From contig JBGPHT010000001.1 in assembly GCA_041484525.1 (NCBI GenBank), forward strand, positions 62,001 through 126,000: a stretch of 64,000 bases of DNA. Reading direction: 5' to 3'. This document shows, piece by piece, positions 15,653 to 23,343 of the stretch. The notes below the pieces were generated by a model. That model saw only the letters and a program-made list of their open reading frames with translations. It did not search any database and had not been told where the DNA came from. The DNA comes from JBGPHT01 sp041484525. GTDB lineage: Bacteria; Acidobacteriota; Terriglobia; Bryobacterales; Bryobacteraceae. A program made the translations under genes and the position numbers. Each line of letters begins with the position of its first letter. Position 1 is the stretch's first letter.

Positions 15653-16434
15653 TCGCCGGGTGCCCCACGGTATCCTGTTGGCTTGCCAATCGCTCTACGG
15701 GGTCCGCAAGAGGCCCACGGCAGCACGTTCGTGCGGTCCTTGGTGTGGCCGTCCTGGTGTTGGCCTTCATCGGTCACTTCTGGACCCATGTTCTTGCCGT
15801 CTTCAAAATTTCCATCTCACGTCACCAAAATGGTCTTCACCGCAAGCCGGTACGGTGCGAAGCACAACTATGCAACCGATGGTTTCCAAATCAGCGTCCA
15901 TTCGGACGCCCTTCGGGATGCTGTGTAGAACCATTACTCCAACCTAGGAAACGCCAGATAGCAGGACAATCCCACAGCTACGCCATAAGAGCGTCCGCTA
16001 TCCGGTGAAACTCCAATCTGAGGTTCCCACCAGGAATGCGTCGAATCAGCCGCACATTCTCTCCAGCTACTTGACGTGAGCCGCTGTTGGCTCCGGTTGG
16101 GTATTAGGCTTCTGGATTACGCAGCGCCCGGTGTCTGTCCCAACAATCCCACGGTAGACACGATGAAAGCATCACGCCGTCGTTAATGTTCCCGACCATG
16201 ATGCAGTGTGATTCACCCCGTAACGCTCTCTGTGGCATCCCCGTGTTTCTACCACGCCGCCGAATCGAGCGCCCTGAAGCTGTCTCACTCTTTATATATG
16301 ACATCCTCAGATTTCACCGTCGCCAGTGAAGACTGCGGAGTCCGAATTTATGATCGCACGGATTTGAATTCTGTCAACTCCCCGGCGCACTACCATGTCG
16401 TACCAGCACACACACACCCGATTCCAGCGTTTGC
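15653..16434. other. Long intergenic region in the element, no supported gene
   Basis: About 780 bases. Several short plus-strand frames occur; the most protein-like is the end of one at 15828-15928 (VFTASRYGAKHNYATDGFQ), but it has no ribosome binding site and no family I know. A structured RNA or attachment region is possible. I see no clear inverted repeats of useful length. Confidence 0.4.
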
Positions 16435-16463
16435 TTGACATCTAAATAGATCACTGAGGGTAT
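16435..16463 (+). promoter_or_regulatory. Putative promoter of the small-gene operon
   Basis: TTGACA (16435-16440), 17 bases, then GGGTAT. The -35 is perfect, the -10 poor, so the promoter may need an activator or be repressed by the RHH protein encoded 60 bases downstream. Confidence 0.4.
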
Positions 16464-16523
16464 CGCCCATGACGGCTATCTAGATTGACCGGATAGGCGA
16501 CTGCTGAATCAACGGAGACATAC

Positions 16524-16721
16524 ATGAAGAAATCGAAGAGAGCAATCGTTCTAAGACTGGACCCGTCCGTTCTAGATCGCATAGATTCAGTTCGACATCC
16601 ACTGCGGATGGATCGCACAACGTGGCTGCGGAAGGCCGTTGCCAGAAATCTGGCGTACAACATCGAAAAAGAGCTTCCAATCGTGGCGGGCCGGGATATA
16701 CAAGCGGTGCTGATGCCATAG
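16524..16721 (+). CDS. Ribbon-helix-helix (CopG-like) DNA-binding protein
   Basis: 65 residues with GGAGA before the ATG. The pattern AIVLRLDPSVLDRIDSVRHPLRMDRTTWLRKAVARNLAY is a ribbon (about residues 6-13) followed by two helices, as in CopG/Arc/NikR-type repressors. It begins an operon of four tightly spaced small genes and is the likely autoregulator. It might also serve as an antitoxin, with the 82-residue product as toxin candidate, or as an excisionase for the element; the sequence does not decide. Confidence 0.75.
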   Translation: MKKSKRAIVLRLDPSVLDRIDSVRHPLRMDRTTWLRKAVARNLAYNIEKELPIVAGRDIQAVLMP

Positions 16722-16730
16722 GAGACGAAT

Positions 16731-16979
16731 ATGCACATTAAATTGACGGAGACGTTTTACATCGAATCGGAGAGCGTTGAGTTGATCCGGCTGCTTGAGC
16801 GCTACCGCCAGCCTTGGGTAGAAGTTGTGACGAATCGCCAAGATCTTTGCGAACTGAATTTTAGGGGAGAGGAAGCTACCGAAGCGTGGGGCAACTGGCA
16901 AGCCTATATGCGGGAAGCGGCAGAAATGCGCCGGGGCGGTGCGGACGCCCATCAAGACGCAGAACACGCATGGCAGTGA
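16731..16979 (+). CDS. Hypothetical protein (82 aa)
   Basis: 82 residues with GGAGACGAAT before the ATG, 9 bases after the RHH gene. It is acidic and aromatic-rich (five Trp in total), with ELIRLLERYRQPWVEVV and EATEAWGNWQAYMREAAEMR suggesting helices. No family is recognised. Position after an RHH gene would suit a toxin or a partner protein, but there is no RelE/ParE-like pattern. Confidence 0.6.
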   Translation: MHIKLTETFYIESESVELIRLLERYRQPWVEVVTNRQDLCELNFRGEEATEAWGNWQAYMREAAEMRRGGADAHQDAEHAWQ

Positions 16980-16995
16980 AGAAGGAGATTTCAAA

Positions 16996-17202
16996 ATGAA
17001 ACGTAAACCGAAGATCACAGAACTAATCATGACGGACGCAGAGAAGAAGGAACACCTACATCGGCTGTGTGAAGAGCTTGGTGAAGACGCCGTTCAGAAC
17101 CTTCATCGGGCCTTTGAGTTGACCGCTCAAGCTATTGTTCGGCGGGCAAAGCAGAGAGCCAAAGCCGAACTGCAAATGGCCGATCAGTACCGTGAAAAAT
17201 GA
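16996..17202 (+). CDS. Hypothetical helical protein (68 aa)
   Basis: 68 residues from the ATG at 16996 with a clear GAAGGAGA eight bases upstream. It is highly charged and fully helical in appearance: ITELIMTDAEKKEHLHRL followed by AIVRRAKQRAKAELQMADQ. A coiled-coil or nucleic-acid-binding role is possible. Its stop overlaps the start of the next small gene as ATGA. Confidence 0.6.
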   Translation: MKRKPKITELIMTDAEKKEHLHRLCEELGEDAVQNLHRAFELTAQAIVRRAKQRAKAELQMADQYREK

Positions 17203-17318
17203 GAAAGCGCTCGACAGCGGCCCCGGAACTGCCCACGGCGGCACCGAACATTCCTTGCATGAAGCCGAAGCGCAACACAGCCAAAATCGAAGCACGTGAA
17301 CGGCCCACCACAGCCTAG
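17199..17318 (+). CDS. Tiny basic protein coupled to the preceding gene (39 aa)
   Basis: The ATG shares an ATGA overlap with the stop of the 68-residue gene, a strong sign of coupled translation. The product is 39 residues, Pro/Ala/Lys/Arg-rich and probably disordered (MRKRSTAAPELPTAAPN). No family is known. The short length means it could be chance, but the overlap and the operon position support it. Confidence 0.45.
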   Translation: MRKRSTAAPELPTAAPNIPCMKPKRNTAKIEARERPTTA

Positions 17319-17391
17319 TGCCACGGCTGCCGATTCCTGGCGCTTCTAGGGTCTTCGGCGCATGGTTCTGGTAGACTTAAAGTTCTGATGT

Positions 17392-17478
17392 GGGGCTGTG
17401 GCGGAATTGGCAGACGCACCAGATTTAGGTTCTGGCGTTCGAGAGGACGTAAGGGTTCAAGTCCCTTCAGCCCCACCA
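17392..17478 (+). tRNA. tRNA-Leu (anticodon UAG) carried by the element
   Basis: Complete tRNA: acceptor GGGGCTG (17392-17398) pairs with CAGCCCC (17468-17474), A discriminator, encoded CCA. The anticodon stem CCAGA/TCTGG encloses TTTAGGT, anticodon TAG. A long variable arm (GCGTTCGAGAGGACGT) is typical of leucine tRNAs. It lies inside the element, 118 bases before attR. Its acceptor stem and variable arm differ from the split chromosomal tRNA-Leu, so it is not a recent copy of it, but it has the same anticodon. Confidence 0.96.
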
Positions 17479-17496
17479 AAGATCCCCAAGTTCTTT

Positions 17497-17576
17497 CTGT
17501 GACGCTTCTGTGACTGCCTGTGACTGAAAACGGCGCAATCTGTCACAGTTTCTATTTCTAACAAATTGAAAACAAG
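17497..17576 (+). promoter_or_regulatory. Right-end integrase arm-type repeats (putative)
   Basis: Three direct CTGTGAC copies at 17497-17503, 17508-17514 and 17518-17524 are spaced 10-11 bases, about one helical turn. An inverted copy (GTCACAG, 17542-17548) follows, then TTGAAAACAAG at 17566-17576, which is identical to a left-end sequence. These repeats sit between the cargo tRNA and attR. They probably bind the integrase or a directionality factor. Confidence 0.6.
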
Positions 17577-17595
17577 CAGTTTAGTATAAAGACGG

Positions 17596-17610
17596 TGGAT
17601 TTAGGTTCCA
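17596..17610 (+). other. attR core of the tRNA-Leu element
   Basis: TGGATTTAGGTTCCA, identical to attL at 10100-10114. Element sequence (GACGG) lies to the left and tRNA sequence to the right. Confidence 0.9.
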
Positions 17611-17654
17611 GTTCCCGCAAGGGAGTGTAGGTTCAAGTCCTATCATCCGCACCA
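17596..17654 (+). pseudogene. 3' half of the split tRNA-Leu(UAG) gene
   Basis: Anticodon-arm core, variable arm GTTCCCGCAAGGGAG, T arm GGTTCAAGTCC and acceptor strand CATCCGC plus A and CCA. It completes the 5' half at 10072-10114. Without its own 5' part it cannot make a tRNA. Confidence 0.92.
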
Positions 17655-17677
17655 GTAAATTTATTATTTTCAATACT

Positions 17678-18223
17678 TTATACGGTTAGCCACTTAAGCA
17701 GCTCAACCCGATACGGTTCTTGACCGGGTACCCTGACGGTCAACGATTTAGCCGCTCGAATGACGTGGTAGTTGGTGATGATGATGCCGTCGCCGGAAAA
17801 CACATAGCCGCTGCCTTGACCCGCCTTCTCCCCATCTTCATTGAAATTCTCAACTACAACTACTGATGGCGTTGCCCGGTCTGCGATCTGAGCCGTGGTG
17901 AGCTTGGCTGGCGCAATGGGCGACGGCTTCTCCGACATTTCCGCTGCCCTTTCCTGTGCTCCAGAAGCGGCATTGGACGGGCCTGAAGCGGCTTGATCGC
18001 TGGACTGGCGACGGACGCCAATGAGAATCCCGACGCAGAGCAGAGCAACAATCCCCAAGCCGATTAGGACATATTTCAAAGCGCTGGATTTCGACGGAAC
18101 CGGACCGGCACCCACAGTGCGACTCTGCAAGTCCGGCCGTACCTGTGTCCGATATTCCTCTTCTGTTATTCTTTGCCGTTCTTCCTCAAGGATGCGTTGC
18201 TTCTGTTCGTCTGAGAGTTCCAT
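17678..18223 (-). pseudogene. Truncated HtrA/DegP-like trypsin-fold protease
   Basis: 181 residues from the ATG at 18223 (GAAGGG upstream). A charged coiled N-terminus (SDEQKQRILEEERQRITEEE), one transmembrane helix (YVLIGLGIVALLCVGILIG) and then the start of an HtrA-type protease: TPSVVVVENF, GSGYVFSGDGIIITNYHVI with the catalytic His, and YRVELLKWLTV before a stop. The domain ends where the family continues toward the catalytic Asp and Ser, so it cannot be an active protease. The break lies 24 bases from the end of the tRNA-Leu 3' half, next to the element boundary. Truncation by an earlier rearrangement at this hotspot is inferred. Confidence 0.8.
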
Positions 18224-18328
18224 AGGCCCTTCGCATAACAACTATAGAAGTGTCACTTGGCAAGGAAAAGGCCATATCCAAAGTTAGGGGCAAACCCTCT
18301 CAACGAATATCGGTACAATTTTATCTGA

Positions 18329-21319
18329 ATGCGCCGGTTCGGTTCTTCGGCAGAAGTGCTCGTCTTCATGTTGGCTGCTGCCAGCCCCAATGCCGCTTGG
18401 GGTCAAGCCAGTAAGCCCACGGTGACAACGGTTGCCAACGTCGCCAGCTACGCCAACAGTTCAATCTCTCCTGGCGAAATGGTGGTCATCTTCGGCGCTG
18501 GAATGGGACCGGCACAGGTTGTCACTGCACAACTGGATCAGCAAGGCCGAGTCGCAAGCACGCTTTTGCAGGTCCAGGTTCTTTTCGACGGAACTGCCGC
18601 ACCATTGATCTACGTGTCCGCAAAACAAATCTCAGCGATGGTTCCATACGTCCTTGCCGGGAAGTCCACGACACAGGTTCAGGTGGTCTATCAGGGTGTC
18701 GCTTCCGATCCGTTTCAGAAGACGGTTGCGCCAGCCGCACCAGGAATCTTCACAGCGGATTCGTCCGGGCAAGGGCAAGCTGCCATTACGAATGCAGATG
18801 GATCGTACAACACGGCGACGAACCCGGCCACTCCTGGCTCATTCTTCACGTTCTACTTGACGGGTGAAGGACCAACCGATCCGCCCGGTTCGGACGGCAA
18901 CGTCGCAACGTCCACTGCAAATGTAGCACTCCCGGTTACAGTTCTGATTGCGGGGCGCACAGCACAACTTCTTTACGCCGGATCAGCGCCCGGAAACGTC
19001 AACGGGTTCGCCCAAATCAATGTGGTCATCCCTGCTGACATGCAATACGGAGGCAACCCTCCGCTGGTGGTCCAGATCGGTGGCGTTCCCACTCAGACCG
19101 GCGTGACGTTGGCTGTATCCGGGCCACCGGCTCCGATTCCCGCCAATCCACAAAGCCTCACGGCGTCCGTGAATGCCTCCGGTCAGGTTGTGCTGGCATG
19201 GATGCCTGCGGATTCCCTTGCGACACGCTTCCACATTGAACGCCAGATGGCTGGAAGCGGATTCACGGAAATTGCGATGCTCCAGGCAACAGCCACCACG
19301 TTTACGGACCCGAACGTTTCGGCAGAAACAACGTACCAGTATCGGGTCCGGGCGGAAAGCGATTATGGCTTCTCTCCGTATTCTGCCGTCGTGAACGCCA
19401 CAATTCCGGCCGCTCAATTGCCACCGCCATCCAACGTGCAAGCCGTTGCCGTCAGCCAATCCCAAATCAACCTGACGTGGAGTGCAGTGACGAACGCCAC
19501 ACGTTTTCACGTTGAGCGCAAAACAGGGGCGGCGGGCACGTATGCGGAGATCACGGCGGTTCCTGCCACGACTACCAGCTATCAGGACACGACGGTACAG
19601 TCGAACACAGCGTACACGTATCGGGTTAGGTCTGAAGGGGCATCTGGTTTTTCGGCCTATTCCAACGAAACCTCTGCCACGACACCGGCCTTGCCGCTGC
19701 CGCCAGCCCCGACGTTGCAAGGAACGGCGACATCGGCTACGACACTCCACCTTTCCTGGACGACCACGGTGACAGGCATCATTCGATTCCGATTGGAACG
19801 ACGGCTGACGACTGGCGTGTACTCTGAGATCGCCCAACCAAGCGCAACAAGCACGTCCTTTGATGATTCCGGCGTGACCGGCTCCACGAGCTACCTCTAC
19901 AGGATGAGGGTGGAAACCGGAGCAGGGCTGTCGGCGTATTCCAACGAAGTGGCGGTGACGACATTCCCCACGGCTCCGACAAGCCTTCAGGCGACTGCAA
20001 CCTCTTCCAGCCAAGTGAATCTCACCTGGACGAACAATGCCCAGGATGCCACTGCGATCCGGGTTGAATTCCTTCCACCGGGTTCAACAGCCTTTACCGA
20101 TATCGGTGTGGCTGTCACGCTCACGAACACGCCAGCGGCGAATCTTCAGGCCAACACCATGTACACGTTTAGGGTTCGAGCGCAAAATGGGGTTGGCTAT
20201 TCGGCATACTCGAATGTGGCAACAGCGAAAACGCTCCAGGCGCTTCCGGCGACCCCGACCAATCTCCAGGCAACTGCGAGTTCGTCCAGCCAAGTGAATC
20301 TGACCTGGACCAACAATGCGCCGGATGCCACGGCGATCCGGGTGGAATACCTGCCCCCAAGTGCCACAACCTTCACGGACATTGGTGCCGCCACAACGCT
20401 GACGAATTCACCTGTAACGAGTCTTCAGTCGAACACAACGTATTCGTTCCGTGTCCGGGCACAAAATGCCGTTGGGTATTCGCCATACTCGAACTTAGCG
20501 ACGGTGACTACGCAGACGCCACCCGTAACAGTTGTTTTGATTCACGGCATTCTTCAATCCGGTGGCGCTCTGGAACCCCTCGCCAAAACGTTGCGCCCCC
20601 TTTTGACGCCGGGGCGTTTCACCGTCTTGTCCGATTTCAATTGGGGTAGATGTGCCAACCCTACGGGCTTGGTCTGTGATTCAAATTGCACGCTTGAGGA
20701 AGGTGCCACGGAGCTTCTAAATTACTTGAACACCAACGTGCCCCCCGGCGATGTCCTTTTCGTGGGGTATAGTATGGGCGGCTTGATCGTTCGGCAGTTG
20801 CTACTCACAACACAATTCACAAGGAATCGGCCACTCGCCCTGATAACGCTCGGAACTCCCAACCTTGGGTATCCCTATTCACCGCTGGATGCACTCGCCG
20901 TTTGTTCGTCGCTTGGGGCAGAAATGAAAGGTGACTTTCGGGCCAATAACGGTCAGGGAATCATTTCTTCTTTTCTGGGAACACTCAATAATACCTGGGC
21001 TGCATCTTCGCCTGCACCCGCTAGAGGCCAGTGGCTTGCGATTTCTGGCGCATCGTGCAACAACCCGATTAGCTTCACTCTGAGCGGTGGTTGCCCGGAC
21101 AGCAACGTGTTTAGCGATGGAGTGGTCTGCGACGTGAGTGCCAGATTGTTGTTCCAATACAAGAACCGGCCGTCACAGGATCACTTCAGCTACAATTTTT
21201 CTCATGATGGCGGTGTGGGCCTCTTTTGCCTAAATCTCAGCGGCATACCAGCTTTGTACAACGCTGGTGCAAGCTCTGATGTGGGGCTGTGGTTGGTGAA
21301 CTTCATCAACGGACAATGA
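18329..21319 (+). CDS. Secreted TIGR03437-FN3(x5)-lipase protein
   Basis: 996 residues. Signal peptide at about 1-26 (ending ASPNAAWGQ); then a full TIGR03437 domain to about 270 (YANSSISPGEMVVIFGAG, APLIYVSAKQISAMVPY, LLYAGSAPGNVNGFAQINV). Five fibronectin type III domains follow to about 730; the last two are nearly identical (SSQVNLTWTNNA in both). The C-terminal 260 residues are an alpha/beta hydrolase of the lipase/PGAP1-like type: VVLIHGILQSGG and the nucleophile motif GYSMGGLIVRQ near residue 814, then LGTPNLGYPYSP. It is probably a surface-bound lipase or esterase. The stop overlaps the next gene's ATG as ATGA. A TACAAT lies about ten bases before the start, with no ribosome binding site. 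Confidence 0.88.
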   Translation: MRRFGSSAEVLVFMLAAASPNAAWGQASKPTVTTVANVASYANSSISPGEMVVIFGAGMGPAQVVTAQLDQQGRVASTLLQVQVLFDGTAAPLIYVSAKQISAMVPYVLAGKSTTQVQVVYQGVASDPFQKTVAPAAPGIFTADSSGQGQAAITNADGSYNTATNPATPGSFFTFYLTGEGPTDPPGSDGNVATSTANVALPVTVLIAGRTAQLLYAGSAPGNVNGFAQINVVIPADMQYGGNPPLVVQIGGVPTQTGVTLAVSGPPAPIPANPQSLTASVNASGQVVLAWMPADSLATRFHIERQMAGSGFTEIAMLQATATTFTDPNVSAETTYQYRVRAESDYGFSPYSAVVNATIPAAQLPPPSNVQAVAVSQSQINLTWSAVTNATRFHVERKTGAAGTYAEITAVPATTTSYQDTTVQSNTAYTYRVRSEGASGFSAYSNETSATTPALPLPPAPTLQGTATSATTLHLSWTTTVTGIIRFRLERRLTTGVYSEIAQPSATSTSFDDSGVTGSTSYLYRMRVETGAGLSAYSNEVAVTTFPTAPTSLQATATSSSQVNLTWTNNAQDATAIRVEFLPPGSTAFTDIGVAVTLTNTPAANLQANTMYTFRVRAQNGVGYSAYSNVATAKTLQALPATPTNLQATASSSSQVNLTWTNNAPDATAIRVEYLPPSATTFTDIGAATTLTNSPVTSLQSNTTYSFRVRAQNAVGYSPYSNLATVTTQTPPVTVVLIHGILQSGGALEPLAKTLRPLLTPGRFTVLSDFNWGRCANPTGLVCDSNCTLEEGATELLNYLNTNVPPGDVLFVGYSMGGLIVRQLLLTTQFTRNRPLALITLGTPNLGYPYSPLDALAVCSSLGAEMKGDFRANNGQGIISSFLGTLNNTWAASSPAPARGQWLAISGASCNNPISFTLSGGCPDSNVFSDGVVCDVSARLLFQYKNRPSQDHFSYNFSHDGGVGLFCLNLSGIPALYNAGASSDVGLWLVNFINGQ

Positions 21320-22011
21320 ATATGTGTAGCCGATTCCTATTTGCGTTTGTGCTCTCTACGGTAGATTTGGCGGCGGCTCTGCAGGATCACCCATCTGCCA
21401 CGCAGCAAACCAATGTCGGCAAGAGCGAACAGGAACAGCGGGATGTTAGGACAAGGTTGTCAATCGTTTTGGATCGTGATTACAGCCACCAGGCTGCTGA
21501 TGAATTGCTCACATTTGCGATTCAGCACAGCGATGTTGCCGTGCCTGAACTAAAGCGGCGGCTGATCGCATATAGTCAGCAGTCCCGAAAAACGCTTGCC
21601 GGAAACGCTGCAATTCACGCTGATGCACTGGCATACGTGGCGAATGCCTTGGCCGTGGATGCGCTTTGTGATCTGTGTGCCGGGAACGCCGATTTATTTT
21701 GTCCATATCTCGAACGGAGCTTGGACTATGTGGAAGGCCGTTTGAACCCCTTCACACTTGCGTACCGTGCCATTGCAAAGCCAGAAGCCGAGGTGCAAGG
21801 TGCAACAATACATTGGGCTGATTCGATGATCGGATTTCCTCATTTCCGGCAACGGCTTGCTGAAGCGATGCTCGAAAGGTACGGCAAGGTTCCGGGCGAA
21901 ACGGAGTGGGCCACGGACCCTATTGCTTCCAGGCTCAAAGACCGAGCTTCACCAGACTTGCGACAGAGCGTTGTGCGCTTCGTCACCGAAGCTCAGAGGA
22001 AAAGAAAATAA
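21316..22011 (+). CDS. Hypothetical secreted protein, coupled to the FN3-lipase gene
   Basis: 231 residues from the ATG at 21316, overlapping the lipase stop as ATGA. It begins with a signal peptide (MNMCSRFLFAFVLSTVDLAAAL). The rest is helical and HEAT-like in feel (LSIVLDRDYSHQAADELLTFAIQHSDVAVPELKRRL), with a cysteine pair at CDLCAGNADLFCP. No family is recognised. Coupling suggests it is a partner, chaperone or immunity-like factor for the secreted lipase; that is inference. Confidence 0.65.
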   Translation: MNMCSRFLFAFVLSTVDLAAALQDHPSATQQTNVGKSEQEQRDVRTRLSIVLDRDYSHQAADELLTFAIQHSDVAVPELKRRLIAYSQQSRKTLAGNAAIHADALAYVANALAVDALCDLCAGNADLFCPYLERSLDYVEGRLNPFTLAYRAIAKPEAEVQGATIHWADSMIGFPHFRQRLAEAMLERYGKVPGETEWATDPIASRLKDRASPDLRQSVVRFVTEAQRKRK

Positions 22012-22029
22012 TGGCGACAGGCATCCCCG

Positions 22030-22869
22030 ATGCGGAGAGTTGTTCCAAGTCAGATCGTAGAATTCATTGATAGGTATTGCGGCGAATTCTTGCGGCCGCC
22101 AACAGCCATTAGTGTGCCGGGGAAGAGACCGTTTCCATATCCGACGCCGGGGGTCGGTCATTTTATTACGCCTATTCAACTGCCGACGGTTCGTGTGCTC
22201 AACAAGCTACTGAATTGCCTTGCGGATGAACTACTGCCTTCAGACGAAAGCGATTTCCATTCGTTTCTGATGTGCGTCAATCAGGTTCGGTCCACGGCGA
22301 GTGCCGATTCTTACGGTGCTCTGTGGGCTGTAGATAACGGAGACAGCCCCGTCAGAGTCATTCGTGAACTGCTGACGAAGTGTCCTGACGAGAGCGCCTC
22401 AGCAGCATCCAACGCATTGACATTAATTCCTGACACGACGTATCGGGATAATCTACGCACCGATTTGGGTGCGGTCAACAGAGCACTGTCCAACGGTGAA
22501 TGGAAGGCTGCAACTGTGCTGGCCGGTTCTGTGGTTGAAGCCCTTCTCTTGTGGGCGATTCGCACAAAGCGTGAAGACGAGATTGGGGAAGCGGTAAAGG
22601 CATTACTGGACACCAAGACACTAAAGAAGAAACCCGCCACCGAACCTGAGAATTGGCACCTGTCAGAAATGAACGAAGTGGTCCGTCACTTTGGGTTGAT
22701 CTCGGAAGCAACTGCTTGTCAAGTTCGCCTTGCCAAAGATTTCCGAAATCTCATTCACCCCGGACGTGCGGTTCGACTTGAACAAGACTGCAATCGGGCA
22801 ACTGCTCTCACAGCAGTGGCGGCGATTGAACACGTGCTAATCAATTTGGAGAAGCAATTCGTTCCTTGA
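22030..22869 (+). CDS. HEPN-domain-like protein
   Basis: 279 residues. The C-terminal half shows a HEPN pattern: a helix ALSNGEWKAATVLAGSVVEALL and then AKDFRNLIHPGRAV, where RNLIH fits the R-x4-6-H RNase motif (spacing at its short end). The N-terminal half has no assigned domain. HEPN proteins are often RNases in toxin-antitoxin or phage-defence systems, but many are non-catalytic. It starts 18 bases after the preceding gene, in the same direction, with only a weak CAGG upstream. The ATG at 22011 overlapping the previous stop is out of frame. Confidence 0.7.
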   Translation: MRRVVPSQIVEFIDRYCGEFLRPPTAISVPGKRPFPYPTPGVGHFITPIQLPTVRVLNKLLNCLADELLPSDESDFHSFLMCVNQVRSTASADSYGALWAVDNGDSPVRVIRELLTKCPDESASAASNALTLIPDTTYRDNLRTDLGAVNRALSNGEWKAATVLAGSVVEALLLWAIRTKREDEIGEAVKALLDTKTLKKKPATEPENWHLSEMNEVVRHFGLISEATACQVRLAKDFRNLIHPGRAVRLEQDCNRATALTAVAAIEHVLINLEKQFVP

Positions 22870-23343
22870 GAACAGAGGGATAGTGGGTTTCTTGACATCA
22901 GATATTCGGGTGCTCTGCTTTAGGGACAGCCACAATCGGCCATCGTCGCCGGGGAAGCTGCGAGTCCATCGGGCTGGTGCGGATGGAACTGCGGGCTTCC
23001 TGTGCGCCGTGGTTGCGCTGAAGAAACCGTTGCCGAAATAGGCTGACGCCAACTCAACGGCACCCGCAATCGTCGCAACACACCTTGCCCCGGACTCCAG
23101 CCACCCCTTCTTTGGCGATGATTGGAACCATGACCAGCCCCGCCACTGGATCGGCCCACCACCAGCTTCGTTTGGTAGTCGCCCCACGTTTCAAAATCGG
23201 TCCTTTGTGCGCCGTTCCAGTTGCGATGTGTTCCAGCCGGTCGCGGAAGTGAAGGTCGCCCCGTTACGACGTTGAGGGCGGCGGGGACAAAGCGAAAGCC
23301 GTCGGGCGGTTCACGACAACCGCCACACGCTGATCACGGAAGC
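22870..23343. other. Scarred intergenic region with a transporter remnant
   Basis: No intact gene. The minus strand at 23054-23175 encodes the end of a cation transporter (separate entry). The remainder shows no reading frame with domain support. Confidence 0.5.
23054..23175 (-). pseudogene. C-terminal remnant of a cation diffusion facilitator
   Basis: The minus strand reads WWWADPVAGLVMVPIIAKEG and then VAGVRGKVCCDDCGCR before TGA. This is the last transmembrane segment and Cys-rich tail of the short CDF-type transporters, and it closely matches the C-terminus of the gene at 30322-30963 (WWWADPVAGLAMAPIIGKEG). Upstream of the WWW the similarity ends abruptly, so only about 40 residues survive. 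Confidence 0.75.

Larger units (their letters stand above)
10115..17610. mobile_element. Integrative element in tRNA-Leu(UAG), about 7.5 kb
   Basis: Bounded by the 15-bp direct repeats 10100-10114 and 17596-17610 and by the two halves of one tRNA-Leu gene. The integrase gene begins 67 bases inside the left end. Contents: tyrosine integrase, Ig-repeat secreted protein, serine recombinase, four very small genes, and an intact tRNA-Leu(UAG) near the right end. Base composition is visibly less G+C-rich than the chromosome on either side of it at 5000-10000. No conjugation, replication or phage structural genes are seen, so it is more likely a non-self-transmissible genomic island. The left junction does not restore the tRNA, unlike most tRNA islands. 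Confidence 0.9.

Noticed and set aside
10181..17595. Prophage
   Set aside because: Apart from the integrase and recombinase there are no capsid, tail, terminase, lysis or replication genes.
22011..22070. ATG overlapping the stop of the secreted hypothetical gene as start of the HEPN gene
   Set aside because: That ATG is out of frame and runs only 19 codons; the HEPN frame starts at 22030.
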